This document shows positions 1-8,327 of a stretch of DNA of 64,000 nucleotides, in pieces. Under the pieces are notes generated by a model that searched no databases, had not been told where the DNA came from, and worked only from the letters and a program-made list of their open reading frames with translations. The DNA is from Erythrobacter litoralis. GTDB lineage: Bacteria > Pseudomonadota > Alphaproteobacteria > Sphingomonadales > Sphingomonadaceae. The stretch lies in NCBI RefSeq assembly GCF_029760855.1, contig NZ_SOSI01000002.1, positions 434,001-498,000 on the forward strand, read 5' to 3'. How positions within the stretch are numbered: the first letter of the stretch is position 1; every line of letters starts with the position of its first letter. Both the position numbers and the translations under genes were made by a program.

Positions 1-2107
1 AACGCGCATCGCCGTCGGTCAGGAGATATTCTAGATCGCGCCCGAGCACGCCCGACGGGCTGGTGACAAAGCTCTCATAGGCCAGCTTGTTCGCCGCCTT
101 GGCGCGGATCAGCGGATTCTCGTCCCAGCGCGGCATCGCGAGCTTGGCGGCAAACAGATAGAGCTGGTCGTCCAGATCCTGCTGCCGGGTCTGCGCCGCG
201 AAGGTAAACGAGCCGTCGTCCACCCCGAAGTCGAAGCCGATCTTGCGTCCGGTCGTGATCCGGTCGAGCTCTTCCTGGCCGAGCTCGCCCTCGCCCATTC
301 CGACGAGCGCCGCTTCGCCGAGCGAAATATACGGCGCTTGTTCGGGCGAGAATGCGCGATAGCCCGCGCCGAAATTCACGCGCACCGAAACCCGGCCGGG
401 TTCACCCGTCGAGGGCCAGACGATGGCTTTCACGCCATTCGCGAAGGTGATCATCTCGCTATCGCGCAGCACGTGCTGTTCGCGGCTGACAATCTCGCCG
501 GGTTCGCCGATCGGCGGCAGATCTTCGAACGAGATGGTCGTGGCGGCCAGCCGCGCGCTGTCGTCGGCCTTGACCGGCGCGAGCATCGCCGAACGCACGG
601 CCTTCTCGCTTGCCTCGTCCGCATCCGGCGTCACATACACGGAGCGAATGACGTCGCCGGAAAACAGCTTGCGCGTTTCTTCCAGCACCATCTCCGGCGT
701 CGCCGTCCGGCTCATGGAATCGAACACCATCAGGAAGGTCTCGGGCGCGGCCACGCTTTCCCGAATATCGACCGCATTCACGAGATCGTCGGCCAGCTGC
801 GATCCGGCCATGACCGAACGCTGCTCAACCATGTTCTGATAGACCACCTGCATCTCGGCCAGTTCGCGCTGGATTTCTTCGGTGGTCGGCGGGTTGCTCG
901 TCGCGTCCGCGATCACCGCACGAATTTCCTCGAGCGAGCCTTTCCAGTCTTCGCTGAGGGGCGCGAAGGTGACGAGCGTCGCATGGGTCGAGCGGCTGAT
1001 TTTCGATTCGTCGGCTTGCGCATACAGAAAGCTGCCATTGGCGCGCGCGCGGGCTTCCAGCCTGCGATTGATCAGCGCGAGCGCGAGCTGTTCGCGCAGG
1101 CGTCCCTCATTGTATTCGACCGTATCGGCAACCGGCCGCCACGGTCGCATGATCCCATAGGTGAAAGAGCGCGGCAGATCGGGTTCGACGATGACCGCTA
1201 CTTCGCCCACGGGATTGTCCGCATCGGACCCCTGGGGCGCGACCGGATCGCCGAAATCGGGCGCCTGCGCCGCCGGGCCGGTGCCCTTCCAATCGGCGAA
1301 ATACGTTTCGATCAGTTCGGCGAAGACCATCGGGTCCATATCGCCGACGACCGAGATGACCGTGTTCTCGGGACGGTACCAACGATCGTAAAAGGCCTGA
1401 ACGGAAGCGCCGTCCGCTGCCAGCAAGCTATCTTCCGTACCGATCGTGATCCGGTCCGCCAGCCGCTGCCCGGCGAACAAGGTCTGCATGCTCTGCTCGC
1501 TGATCCGCTCGCCCGGCCCGCCCCGCTCGCGCTTTTCGGCAAGGACGATAGGCACTTCGGTGTTCACGTTCTCTGTCGAGAGGACCGGCGCGCGAACCAT
1601 ACCGGAAAGCAGCTTCATGCTCTCGCGCAGCTTGGCCGGATCGGCGGATGGCAAATCGAGCTTGTAGACCGTATGCGTAGGGCTGGTCTCGGCATTGGTG
1701 TCGCTCCCGAAGGTCGCGCCGAGGCGTTGCCAGGTCGGGATCGCTTCCGCCTTGCCGAGATACTGGCTTTCGCGGAACAGCAGGTGTTCGAGCAGGTGCG
1801 CGAAGCCCCGCTCGTCGTCGTTCTCGTATAGCGAGCCTGCATCGATGCGCACGCGGATGGACACCTGCCCCGGCGGCACGCCGTTTTCGCGCACACCGTA
1901 GCGCAAGCCGTTATCGAGTTCGCCGAAGGTCCATTCCTCGTCGCGCGGAACGTCGCTGCCTTCGTAGATCCACGGCACTTCGTCCGCCGTCTGGATCGAC
2001 GAGGGGACCGGCATCGCATCCTGCGTCCACGCAGGTTGCGCGGCAAGCAGGGCGGCAGCAGGAAGGAAAAGCGCGAAACGCCGCAGGGCGCGCGAGGTAT
2101 CAGTCAT
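1..2107 (-). CDS. M16 family zinc metallopeptidase (insulinase/pitrilysin type), C-terminus cut by window edge
   Basis: The visible 702 residues start at ATG 2105-2107 and run off the left edge, so the C-terminal part is missing; two-unit members of this family usually reach about 950 residues. The N-terminus looks like a Sec signal peptide (basic start, Leu/Ala-rich core, ending near AWTQ-DA), so the protein is probably periplasmic or outer-membrane associated. The inverted zinc motif HLLEH is at residues 104-108, preceded by the usual G-x-x-H context (DERGFAHLLEH), which supports an active first unit. Likely role is degradation of peptides in the envelope. It is divergently arranged from the NifU-type gene, with 96 bases between the starts. 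Confidence 0.9.
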   Translation of the reverse strand, partial: MTDTSRALRRFALFLPAAALLAAQPAWTQDAMPVPSSIQTADEVPWIYEGSDVPRDEEWTFGELDNGLRYGVRENGVPPGQVSIRVRIDAGSLYENDDERGFAHLLEHLLFRESQYLGKAEAIPTWQRLGATFGSDTNAETSPTHTVYKLDLPSADPAKLRESMKLLSGMVRAPVLSTENVNTEVPIVLAEKRERGGPGERISEQSMQTLFAGQRLADRITIGTEDSLLAADGASVQAFYDRWYRPENTVISVVGDMDPMVFAELIETYFADWKGTGPAAQAPDFGDPVAPQGSDADNPVGEVAVIVEPDLPRSFTYGIMRPWRPVADTVEYNEGRLREQLALALINRRLEARARANGSFLYAQADESKISRSTHATLVTFAPLSEDWKGSLEEIRAVIADATSNPPTTEEIQRELAEMQVVYQNMVEQRSVMAGSQLADDLVNAVDIRESVAAPETFLMVFDSMSRTATPEMVLEETRKLFSGDVIRSVYVTPDADEASEKAVRSAMLAPVKADDSARLAATTISFEDLPPIGEPGEIVSREQHVLRDSEMITFANGVKAIVWPSTGEPGRVSVRVNFGAGYRAFSPEQAPYISLGEAALVGMGEGELGQEELDRITTGRKIGFDFGVDDGSFTFAAQTRQQDLDDQLYLFAAKLAMPRWDENPLIRAKAANKLAYESFVTSPSGVLGRDLEYLLTDGDAR

Positions 2108-2203
2108 GCGCGGGCATATAGGTCGGGCGGGGTGAAGCACCAGTGAATATCCTGCGCGCCGTTGCGCTTGTGACCGGCGACCGCCGCGCCTACATCTTCA
2201 CTC

Positions 2204-2785
2204 ATGTACATCGAAACCGAGACCACTCCGAATCCCGCCAGCCTGAAGTTCCTCCCCCAACGCGAGGTCATGGCGAGCGGCACACGCGAATTCGCGACGC
2301 CCGAAGCGGCCGAAGCCAGCCCCCTCGCGCAGGCGATCTTCGATACCGGCGAGGTGACGAACGTCTTCTTTGGCGGCGACTTCATTACCGTAACGGCGGC
2401 GCCGGGCGTTTCATGGACAGAATTGAAGCCGCAAGTCCTCGCCATCCTGCTCGACCATTTCGTGTCGGAAGCGCCGTTGTTCGCAGCCGGCAGCGCCGGT
2501 GGGATCGCGGTTCCGCCGGAAGCCGATACCATGCTGGTAGAAGAACGTGAGGAAGACGGCGATATCGTCGCGCAGATCAACGAATTGCTCGAAACCCGCG
2601 TTCGCCCGGCGGTGGCAGGCGACGGGGGGGACATCCAGTATCGCGGGTTTCGCGACGGTGTCGTCTATCTGCAGATGCAGGGTGCCTGTTCCGGCTGCCC
2701 TTCCTCCACCGCAACGCTGAAGCACGGGATCGAGGGCCTGCTGAAACATTACGTGCCGGAGGTCGTTGAAGTCCGCGCAGCCTGA
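2204..2785 (+). CDS. NifU/NfuA-type Fe-S cluster scaffold protein
   Basis: 193 residues with the two-domain layout of mitochondrial/alphaproteobacterial NFU1: an N-terminal Nfu_N domain (starts MYIETETTPNPASLKF) and a C-terminal NifU domain carrying the cluster-binding CSGC at residues 162-165. Such proteins carry a 4Fe-4S cluster and pass it to client apo-proteins in the cytoplasm. Length and motif are typical. It lies 21 bases upstream of the RutE-like flavin reductase on the same strand. No isc/suf genes are nearby, so it probably acts as a late carrier. Confidence 0.93.
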   Translation: MYIETETTPNPASLKFLPQREVMASGTREFATPEAAEASPLAQAIFDTGEVTNVFFGGDFITVTAAPGVSWTELKPQVLAILLDHFVSEAPLFAAGSAGGIAVPPEADTMLVEEREEDGDIVAQINELLETRVRPAVAGDGGDIQYRGFRDGVVYLQMQGACSGCPSSTATLKHGIEGLLKHYVPEVVEVRAA

Positions 2786-2806
2786 GGGCGTTTACCAGAG
2801 GACTTC

Positions 2807-3415
2807 ATGACCGAGCAGTTTCACGACACCACCCTTTCCGACCAGGCGCTGGACCAGATCTTCCGCGAAGCGCGCAGCTATAATGGCTGGCACGACAAGG
2901 AGGTGTCGGAAGGGCAGATCAAGGCGATCTACGAGCTTTTGAAAATGGGTCCTACTTCGGCGAACCAGCAGCCGGGTCGCTTCATCTGGTGCAAATCGCA
3001 GGACGCGAAAGACCGCCTCGCCGGCCATGCCGACGAAGGTAACAAGGAAAAGGTCAAGACCGCGCCGGTCTGCGTCATCATCGGCTACGACACCGAATTC
3101 CACGACCAGCTCCCGTGGCTCTTCCCCCATGCCGATGCGAAAAGCTGGTTCGAAGGCGACAAGGAAAAGCGCCAAACGAATGCTTTCCGCAACTCCGCAT
3201 TGCAGGGCGCCTATCTGATGATTGCGGCGCGTGCGCTGGGGCTCGACTGCGGCCCTATGTCGGGCGTCGATCTCGATGCGGTCACGAAAGACTTCTTCGC
3301 CGATGAGCCGAATTACAAGGCCGACTGGATCTGCTCCATCGGTTATGGCGACAAGTCGACGATATTCGAGCGCAGTCCGCGCCCCGATTTCGACAAGTTC
3401 AATTCTATCGCCTGA
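2807..3415 (+). CDS. RutE/HadB-like nitroreductase family protein (putative malonic semialdehyde reductase)
   Basis: 202 residues of the FMN-dependent nitroreductase fold. The N-terminal region with LLKMGPTSANQQPGRF and the C-terminal DWICSIGYGDKS match the RutE subgroup, which reduces malonic semialdehyde to 3-hydroxypropionate in pyrimidine degradation. No other rut genes are in the window, so the assignment to pyrimidine catabolism is by family only; a general NAD(P)H:quinone or nitro reductase is the alternative. It follows the NifU-type gene and ends 38 bases before tsaB, where a strong hairpin lies. Confidence 0.85.
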   Translation: MTEQFHDTTLSDQALDQIFREARSYNGWHDKEVSEGQIKAIYELLKMGPTSANQQPGRFIWCKSQDAKDRLAGHADEGNKEKVKTAPVCVIIGYDTEFHDQLPWLFPHADAKSWFEGDKEKRQTNAFRNSALQGAYLMIAARALGLDCGPMSGVDLDAVTKDFFADEPNYKADWICSIGYGDKSTIFERSPRPDFDKFNSIA

Positions 3416-3427
3416 CTTGAAGACATC

Positions 3428-3457
3428 GCATCCGCCGCGCTAAGCGCCGGCGGATGC
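3428..3457 (+). promoter_or_regulatory. Strong hairpin spanning the tsaB start codon
   Basis: GCATCCGCCGCGC (3428-3440), loop TAA, then GCGCCGGCGGATGC (3444-3457) pair with a single bulged C. The right arm contains the first tsaB ATG (3454-3456). There is no T-run, so this is not a classical terminator. It could end the upstream transcript weakly, protect its 3' end, or hide the tsaB start. Confidence 0.5.
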
Positions 3458-4068
3458 GAATGCTGGCGATAGAAACTGCGACCGAAGCCTGTTCGGTGGC
3501 GCTGTTCGAAGACGACGCGCTCGTCGACTTTCGCCATGAGATATTGGGCCGCGGCCATGCCGAGCGGCTCGTTCCGATGATCGCCGAATTGCCTGGCCGG
3601 GGAAAGGCAGAGACCATTCGCGTCTCGCTCGGACCCGGGAGCTTCACCGGCGTTCGTATCGGCTTGGCGACGGCGCGGGCTCTGGGTGTAGCTTGGCGAG
3701 CGGAAGTTCGCGGTTTTTCTACGCTGGCGCTCGTCTCAGCTATGGCGCAAGCCCGACAGCCGGGACCCGTCACCGTCTGTATGAATGGCGGCCACGGGCA
3801 ATGGTTCGTCCAGAACTTCGACCGGCAATGTCTGCCGGAAGCGGAAGCCGCTTCGCTGCCGCCTGACATCGCGAAGGCCGGTCTAGTACACCCGATCGTT
3901 GCAGGAAACAGGGCGGAGGAGTTGATCGAAAGTCGCGGGCCGGAGTTCCGCGCTATTACTTGTCTTCCGGATGCGCGCGAAGTGCTTTCCGTTCCTCGCG
4001 GCCTTGTAACCGAAGAGCTTGCACCGCTTTACGGTCGTGCACCGGATGCCGCCGTCGGTCGATCATGA
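3454..4068 (+). CDS. tsaB: tRNA N6-threonylcarbamoyladenosine (t6A) biosynthesis protein TsaB
   Basis: 204 residues, somewhat shorter than E. coli TsaB, as usual in sphingomonads. The ASKHA-fold start MRMLAIETATEACSVALF and the SLGPGSFTGVRIGLATARAL segment are diagnostic. TsaB is the inactive-paralogue partner of TsaD in the TsaBDE complex that makes t6A37 on ANN-decoding tRNAs. The start could be ATG 3454 or ATG 3460; both give sensible N-termini, and the first is inside a hairpin arm. The stop overlaps the next start (ATGA at 4065-4068), so tsaB and rimI are translationally coupled, a common pairing. Confidence 0.93.
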   Translation: MRMLAIETATEACSVALFEDDALVDFRHEILGRGHAERLVPMIAELPGRGKAETIRVSLGPGSFTGVRIGLATARALGVAWRAEVRGFSTLALVSAMAQARQPGPVTVCMNGGHGQWFVQNFDRQCLPEAEAASLPPDIAKAGLVHPIVAGNRAEELIESRGPEFRAITCLPDAREVLSVPRGLVTEELAPLYGRAPDAAVGRS

Positions 4069-4517
4069 ACGACGTCGATCGCCTCATGGCCGTAATGGAG
4101 ACAGCTTTCGATCCTCACTGGCGGGAGGCATGGTCCCGCAAGCAGATCGAAGACTCTCTCGCCCTACCAAACACCTATATGTTGCTTGCCGACAAAGCAG
4201 GACAAATACCCCGTAATGGCGATGCCGCGGAGGGTTTCGTCTTTGTTCGAAGAGCCGCCGACGAAGAAGAGCTTCTTCTTATCGGCGTTCGACCGAATGT
4301 GAGAAATACCGGACTGGGGACGAAGCTTCTGCAACGGTTTTTCGATGTGGCAAAAGCAAATGGTTCGACGCGGGTCTTTCTCGAAATGAGAGACGGCAAT
4401 CCGGCGGTGTCGCTTTATTTGCGCTGTGGATTTCGGCAAATCGGCAGGCGCAAAGCGTATTATCGGACGCTCTCGAACGAAGCTATCGATGCCCTGACCT
4501 TCGCTAAGGATTTGTAG
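4065..4517 (+). CDS. rimI: Ribosomal protein S18 alanine N-acetyltransferase-like GNAT protein RimI
   Basis: 150-residue GNAT acetyltransferase. The acetyl-CoA loop is VRPNVRNTGLGTKLL (R-x-x-G-x-G form) and the C-terminal NPAVSLYLRCGFRQIGRRKAYY contains the catalytic-region Asn and Tyr typical of RimI. RimI acetylates the N-terminal Ala of S18. The start at 4065 is chosen because it forms the ATGA overlap with the tsaB stop and because the family begins close to the first helix; upstream in-frame sequence only reads out of tsaB. Base composition drops towards the 3' end and into the AT-rich mucR leader. Confidence 0.88.
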   Translation: MNDVDRLMAVMETAFDPHWREAWSRKQIEDSLALPNTYMLLADKAGQIPRNGDAAEGFVFVRRAADEEELLLIGVRPNVRNTGLGTKLLQRFFDVAKANGSTRVFLEMRDGNPAVSLYLRCGFRQIGRRKAYYRTLSNEAIDALTFAKDL

Positions 4518-4562
4518 AACAGCGAAAAAAGAGAATTTTCCCTTTTCGAAGCAAAGTCAATC

Positions 4563-4585
4563 AGATTGTAGAATTGCGACAATCT
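4563..4585. promoter_or_regulatory. Inverted repeat in the AT-rich mucR leader
   Basis: Perfect 7-base arms AGATTGT (4563-4569) and ACAATCT (4579-4585) with a 9-base spacer lie about 75 bases before the mucR start, in a clearly AT-rich gap (4518-4657). MucR/Ros proteins bind AT-rich promoter DNA and often control their own genes, so this is a candidate operator. Function is inferred. Confidence 0.4.
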
Positions 4586-4657
4586 ACTAGATCGTATGGA
4601 CAAGTTTTTGCTTGGTCACTATCGGAGCGAAGAATAAGAAAGGGTTTACTTGATAAT

Positions 4658-5098
4658 ATGTCCGAATTCGAAACAGATATGAATGAAACGCTGATTACGT
4701 TGACGTCCGATATCGTCGCAGCGCACGTCTCGAACAACAGTGTCGATGTGGATGCCGTTCCGCAATTGATCACGAATGTCTACTCGGCTCTTTCCGGACT
4801 GGGCGAGCCCGTCGAAGTCGAAGAAGAGCGCCCGGACCCTGCCGTCTCGGTCCGTTCTTCCGTGAAGAAAGATCACATCGTCTGCCTCGATTGCGGCAAG
4901 AAGATGAAGATGCTGAAGCGTCACCTTTCGACAGAACACGATATGGCGCCGGATGAATATCGTCAGCGTTGGGACTTGCCGTCCGACTATCCGATGGTAG
5001 CCCCGGCCTATGCAGAAACGCGCCGTGATCTTGCACACAAGATTGGTCTTGGTCGTAAGCCCGGTCAGAAGCGTGGTCGCAAGAAAGCGGCTTCGTAA
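4658..5098 (+). CDS. Ros/MucR family zinc-finger transcriptional regulator
   Basis: 146 residues. The prokaryotic C2H2 zinc finger uses C76, C79, H89 and H94 (CLDCGKKMKMLKRHLSTEH), followed by the DNA-contact region DEYRQRWDLPSDYPMVAPAYAETRR and a basic tail (GRKPGQKRGRKK). The N-terminal half matches the MucR oligomerisation region. MucR proteins act as H-NS-like silencers of AT-rich promoters in alphaproteobacteria, controlling exopolysaccharide, motility and cell-cycle genes. ATG 4658 is preferred; a longer reading from about 4574 would add 28 residues that do not resemble the family. A terminator follows. Confidence 0.93.
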   Translation: MSEFETDMNETLITLTSDIVAAHVSNNSVDVDAVPQLITNVYSALSGLGEPVEVEEERPDPAVSVRSSVKKDHIVCLDCGKKMKMLKRHLSTEHDMAPDEYRQRWDLPSDYPMVAPAYAETRRDLAHKIGLGRKPGQKRGRKKAAS

Positions 5099-5126
5099 GT
5101 TTGATCCGAGCGATAGCTTGAGAAGG

Positions 5127-5164
5127 ACGCCCCGGCCCGATAAGGGTGCGGGGCGTTCGTCATT
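5127..5164 (+). terminator. Rho-independent terminator after mucR
   Basis: Stem arms ACGCCCCG (5127-5134) and CGGGGCGT (5149-5156), reinforced by CCC/GGG inside the loop, followed by a T-rich tail (TTCGTCATTTT). It lies 29 bases after the mucR stop and separates it from fur. Confidence 0.75.
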
Positions 5165-5177
5165 TTACAGGACATGA

Positions 5178-5603
5178 TTGTTGCACCAGCGGATCGATCT
5201 CGAACAGCTTTGCCAGGAAAAAGGCTTGCGTATCACCGACCAGCGCCGGGTGATTGCCAAGGTCCTGTCCGAAAGCGACGACCATCCCGATGTCGAAATG
5301 CTGCATGATCGTGCTAATAAGATCGATCCTAAGATCTCGATTGCGACCGTCTATCGCACCGTTCGCCTGTTCGAAGAGGCCGGCATTTTGGATCGGCACG
5401 ATTTCGGGGATGGCCGCGCCCGCTATGAAGCAGCACCCGAAGCGCATCACGACCATCTGATCGACGTCGAAAGCGGCAAGGTCGTCGAATTTGTCGATCC
5501 GGAACTCGAAGCGTTGCAGAAGCAGATCGCAGAGAAGCTCGGCTATCGCCTCGTCGATCATCGGATGGAGCTGTATGGCGTCCGCCTCGACCGAGAGGAT
5601 TGA
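5178..5603 (+). CDS. fur: Fur family transcriptional regulator (Fur/Mur type without CxxC zinc site)
   Basis: 141 residues with an N-terminal winged helix (KGLRITDQRRVIAKVL, ISIATVYRTVRLFEEAG) and a C-terminal dimerisation domain with the metal motif HHDHLID (H90, H91, H93). The usual Fur structural-zinc sequence CxxCGK is replaced by DVESGK and no CxxC is present anywhere, as known for several alphaproteobacterial Fur/Mur proteins. It represses iron (or manganese) uptake genes with metal bound. The start must be TTG 5178 or TTG 5181, because an in-frame TGA at 5175-5177 closes the upstream side. The 3' end overlaps plsC by 29 bases. Confidence 0.87.
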   Translation: MLHQRIDLEQLCQEKGLRITDQRRVIAKVLSESDDHPDVEMLHDRANKIDPKISIATVYRTVRLFEEAGILDRHDFGDGRARYEAAPEAHHDHLIDVESGKVVEFVDPELEALQKQIAEKLGYRLVDHRMELYGVRLDRED

Positions 5604-6480
5604 GCGAAGGCTCAAGCAATATTCGGAAAAACGGCTCGCGGCCATGCGCGGCGAACCGACCAAACTCGGGCTTGCCGGCGGCCTCCGTTTCGCCGCGCGC
5701 CTGATCGGCATCGTCCTTCTCGTGCTGATCTTCGTGCCGCTGCACTATCTCTACCGCATCTTCGCCTACGGCTCGCCCTTCCCGATGTATTTCCTGCGCT
5801 ACACCGCATGCGTCGTAGGCGCGCGGGTTCGGATCGTCGGCACCCCGTTGCGGCGCGACGTCTTCTTCATCTCGAACCATGTCTCGTGGATCGACATCCT
5901 CGCACTCGCCGGGGCGAGCGGCACGGCTTTCGTCGCGAAGCAGGAGCTTGGCGAAGTGCCGGTCATCGGCTGGCTCTGCCGCCTCAACCGAACGGTCTTC
6001 GTAAAGCGCGAAGCGCGGCTCAGCGTTGCGGATCAGATCAATACGCTGCGTGAAGCGCTGGCGGACAACTGGTCCGTCACCGTCTTTCCCGAAGGCACGG
6101 TGACCGACGGGCATTCGCTCCTGCCGTTCAAATCCTCGATGTTATCCGTACTGGAGCCCCCGCCCCCCGGCGTCTTGGTTCAGCCTTGCGTGGTAGATTA
6201 CGGTCCGGTCGCCGAAGAAATCGGGTGGATCGGTGAGGAAAGCGGGGCGAACAACGCCAAGCGCATAATGGCACGGCCCGGCACGTTCCGGCTGACGATT
6301 CACTACCTCGAGCCGTTCTCGCCCGAAGAATATCGCGGGCGTAAGGCCATCGCGGCCAAGGCTCGCGAGGAAATCGAAGAAAAGCTGGTCGAAACGTTGG
6401 GTAAGCCGCTGCGCGATTACTCCCATACTGTCGAGGCGATCCGTTACAGTGCCCCTCCGAAGGAAAGCGCACAGGATTAA
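5575..6480 (+). CDS. plsC: 1-acyl-sn-glycerol-3-phosphate acyltransferase
   Basis: 301 residues of the PlsC family. A membrane segment lies near residues 40-60 (FAARLIGIVLLVLIFVPLHY), the catalytic NHxxxxD is at H102/D107 (NHVSWID) and the substrate motif FPEGT at 171-175. The enzyme transfers an acyl chain to lysophosphatidate at the inner membrane, the second acylation step of phospholipid synthesis. ATG 5575 lies inside the 3' end of fur, implying coupling; an ATG at about 5644 is the alternative. The stop overlaps the convergent LysR stop. Confidence 0.9.
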   Translation: MASASTERIERRLKQYSEKRLAAMRGEPTKLGLAGGLRFAARLIGIVLLVLIFVPLHYLYRIFAYGSPFPMYFLRYTACVVGARVRIVGTPLRRDVFFISNHVSWIDILALAGASGTAFVAKQELGEVPVIGWLCRLNRTVFVKREARLSVADQINTLREALADNWSVTVFPEGTVTDGHSLLPFKSSMLSVLEPPPPGVLVQPCVVDYGPVAEEIGWIGEESGANNAKRIMARPGTFRLTIHYLEPFSPEEYRGRKAIAAKAREEIEEKLVETLGKPLRDYSHTVEAIRYSAPPKESAQD

Positions 6481-7361
6481 AGCTCGGCGCTGGCGAGCCA
6501 ATCGTGGAAGAGCCGCACCGGGCGCTCCTCGAGCGCAGTCGGTTTGCACACGAACCAGTAACTGTATGGGCTTTCCACCTCGACATCGAACAGACGCGCC
6601 AGCCGCGTGTCCGCCGCGCGGCGCAAATGATCGTCATGCATGATCGCGATACCCAGACCCTGCGCCGCCGCCTCCAGCATCAATTGTCCTGAATCGAAAT
6701 GATCGACCGCTGCCGGATCCAGATCCGGTCGGTTGATTGCCGCCTTCCACGCCGTGAAACTGTCCGGCAATTCGTGGTGAACAAGGAAGGTCTGCTTCGC
6801 CAAAACATCGCTCTGGGGATCGTTGCCGACGCGCTTGCGAATCTCGGCGCTGCAGATTGCGTGAACCTTGTTGTAATCCAGCCTGATTGCATGAAGCCCG
6901 CGCGTGGGACCGCGAGACAGGATGATGGCGGCATCCAGCGTGTCGCCCACGCGATCTTCCAGATGCGGGCCGGTATCGATGTCGATATGCAGAAGGGGAT
7001 GGCGTTTGCGCAGTTCGCCGAGCCGCGGGAATAGGCGCTGACTGCCGAAAAGCGGCAGTACTCCGAGATGCAGGCGTAGCAGCGAGAAGTTGTCGGACTG
7101 CGCCTCGACCGCGCGCGCGAGCGCTTCGAGCTGCGGGTTTACGGCTTCGAAAAAGGCGTGGCCATCGTCGGTCAGTTGCATCGATTGGCGCGCGCGGGTG
7201 AACAGCTTTTTGCCGACAAAATCCTCGAGATTGCCGATCCGCCGCGAAAGGGCCGAGGGGCTCAGTCCCAGTTCGTCCGCAGCCGCCCGCGCCGACCCCA
7301 AGCGGACGGTCCGCACGAACGCTTCGAGCGCACGCAAGGGTGGGAGACGGCGAACGGCCAT
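6477..7361 (-). CDS. LysR family transcriptional regulator (GcvA-like)
   Basis: 294 residues. The N-terminal winged HTH (LPPLRALEAFVRTVRLGS, AADELGLSPSALSRRIGNLE) and the C-terminal periplasmic-binding-like effector domain are both complete. The opening PPLRALEAF is typical of the GcvA-like subgroup. The target is unknown; the gene sits downstream of the corC cluster on the same strand, with its start 29 bases from the corC stop, and its stop codon overlaps the plsC stop from the opposite strand. Confidence 0.9.
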   Translation of the reverse strand: MAVRRLPPLRALEAFVRTVRLGSARAAADELGLSPSALSRRIGNLEDFVGKKLFTRARQSMQLTDDGHAFFEAVNPQLEALARAVEAQSDNFSLLRLHLGVLPLFGSQRLFPRLGELRKRHPLLHIDIDTGPHLEDRVGDTLDAAIILSRGPTRGLHAIRLDYNKVHAICSAEIRKRVGNDPQSDVLAKQTFLVHHELPDSFTAWKAAINRPDLDPAAVDHFDSGQLMLEAAAQGLGIAIMHDDHLRRAADTRLARLFDVEVESPYSYWFVCKPTALEERPVRLFHDWLASAEL

Positions 7362-7389
7362 TGCTTCTAGGCCTCGATACGGCGAAACG

Positions 7390-8310
7390 TCATTCCGCGT
7401 CTTCCAGGGCCGGCTCGGGCTGGTGAAGGCGGAGGCGTTTCACATGCGTTTCGTCGCCGTCGGTTATCTCGATCCGCCAGCCGCTGGAATGTTCGAGCAC
7501 GCGGCCGACTTCCGGAACCTGTTCGGCCAGTACGAAGGCGAGCCCGCCCAAAGTATCGACCGATTCTTCCACTTCGGCGAGCCGCTTGTCGACCGTGTCA
7601 GCAACATCGTCCAGTTCGGCCCGAGCGTCGCAATCCCACATGCCATCGCCAATGGGTACGATCCATTCCTCCGGCGCGTCGTCGTGTTCGTCCTCGATCT
7701 CGCCGACGATCTCCTCGACCAAATCCTCGATCGTAATGATCCCGTCCGTGCCCGAAAACTCGTCGAGCACGATCGCAAGGTGCATACGCTGCTGCCGCAT
7801 GTCGGCAAGCACATCGAGGGCATTGCGCGTTTGCGGCACGTAGAGCGGCTGACGCATCAGCACGGTCCAGTCCGCCGGCGGATCCTTGCGCTCCGCCAGA
7901 TATGGGAACACGTCCTTGATGTGGATCATGCCCACGACATCGTCGAGCTGGTCGCGGAAGACCGGCATGCGGGAATGGCCGTGTTCGGAGAAGGTCGCGA
8001 CCAGTTCGTCCCACGTCGCATCGGCGTCCATCGCGATGATCTCGCCGCGCGGCACCGCAACATCGTCGGCATCGTGCTCGCTGAAATGGAGCAGGTTGCG
8101 CAGCATCTGGCGCTCGACGCCCGACAGATCGCCCTTGCCGCGATCGGCCTCGTCGTCCTCGCCGTTTTCGCCTTCGTGCTCGTCGATCGCGGTTTCGAGC
8201 TGCGAGCGCAGCGATCGGTCCGAACTGTCGCTATCGAACAATTTGCGGAGTGCGGGCCACAGCCCGCCGCTACTCTCCGCTTCTCCTGCGGGTGATGTCG
8301 AATCGGGCAT
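7390..8310 (-). CDS. CorC/HlyC-type CBS-domain protein (ybeX family)
   Basis: 306 residues: an acidic N-terminal segment, a CBS pair (VPRGEIIAMDADATWDEL to GTDGIITIEDLVEEIVGEI) and a C-terminal transporter-associated CorC_HlyC domain (VDTLGGLAFVLAEQVPEVGR). No transmembrane helix is present, so it is the soluble YbeX-type form, linked to Mg2+/Co2+ homeostasis and more recently to ribosome maturation. ATG 8310 is chosen because upstream in-frame sequence overlaps ybeY in another frame. It follows ybeY by 17 bases in the conserved phoH-ybeY-corC order. Confidence 0.9.
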   Translation of the reverse strand: MPDSTSPAGEAESSGGLWPALRKLFDSDSSDRSLRSQLETAIDEHEGENGEDDEADRGKGDLSGVERQMLRNLLHFSEHDADDVAVPRGEIIAMDADATWDELVATFSEHGHSRMPVFRDQLDDVVGMIHIKDVFPYLAERKDPPADWTVLMRQPLYVPQTRNALDVLADMRQQRMHLAIVLDEFSGTDGIITIEDLVEEIVGEIEDEHDDAPEEWIVPIGDGMWDCDARAELDDVADTVDKRLAEVEESVDTLGGLAFVLAEQVPEVGRVLEHSSGWRIEITDGDETHVKRLRLHQPEPALEDAE

Positions 8311-8327
8311 GGCCCTGCAACGCGCTC

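Noticed and set aside
338-1831. 497-codon open frame on the plus strand
   Set aside because: It lies antisense to the M16 protease gene, whose signal peptide and HLLEH motif are clear; the plus-strand product is His/Arg-rich without domains, typical of GC-rich shadow frames.
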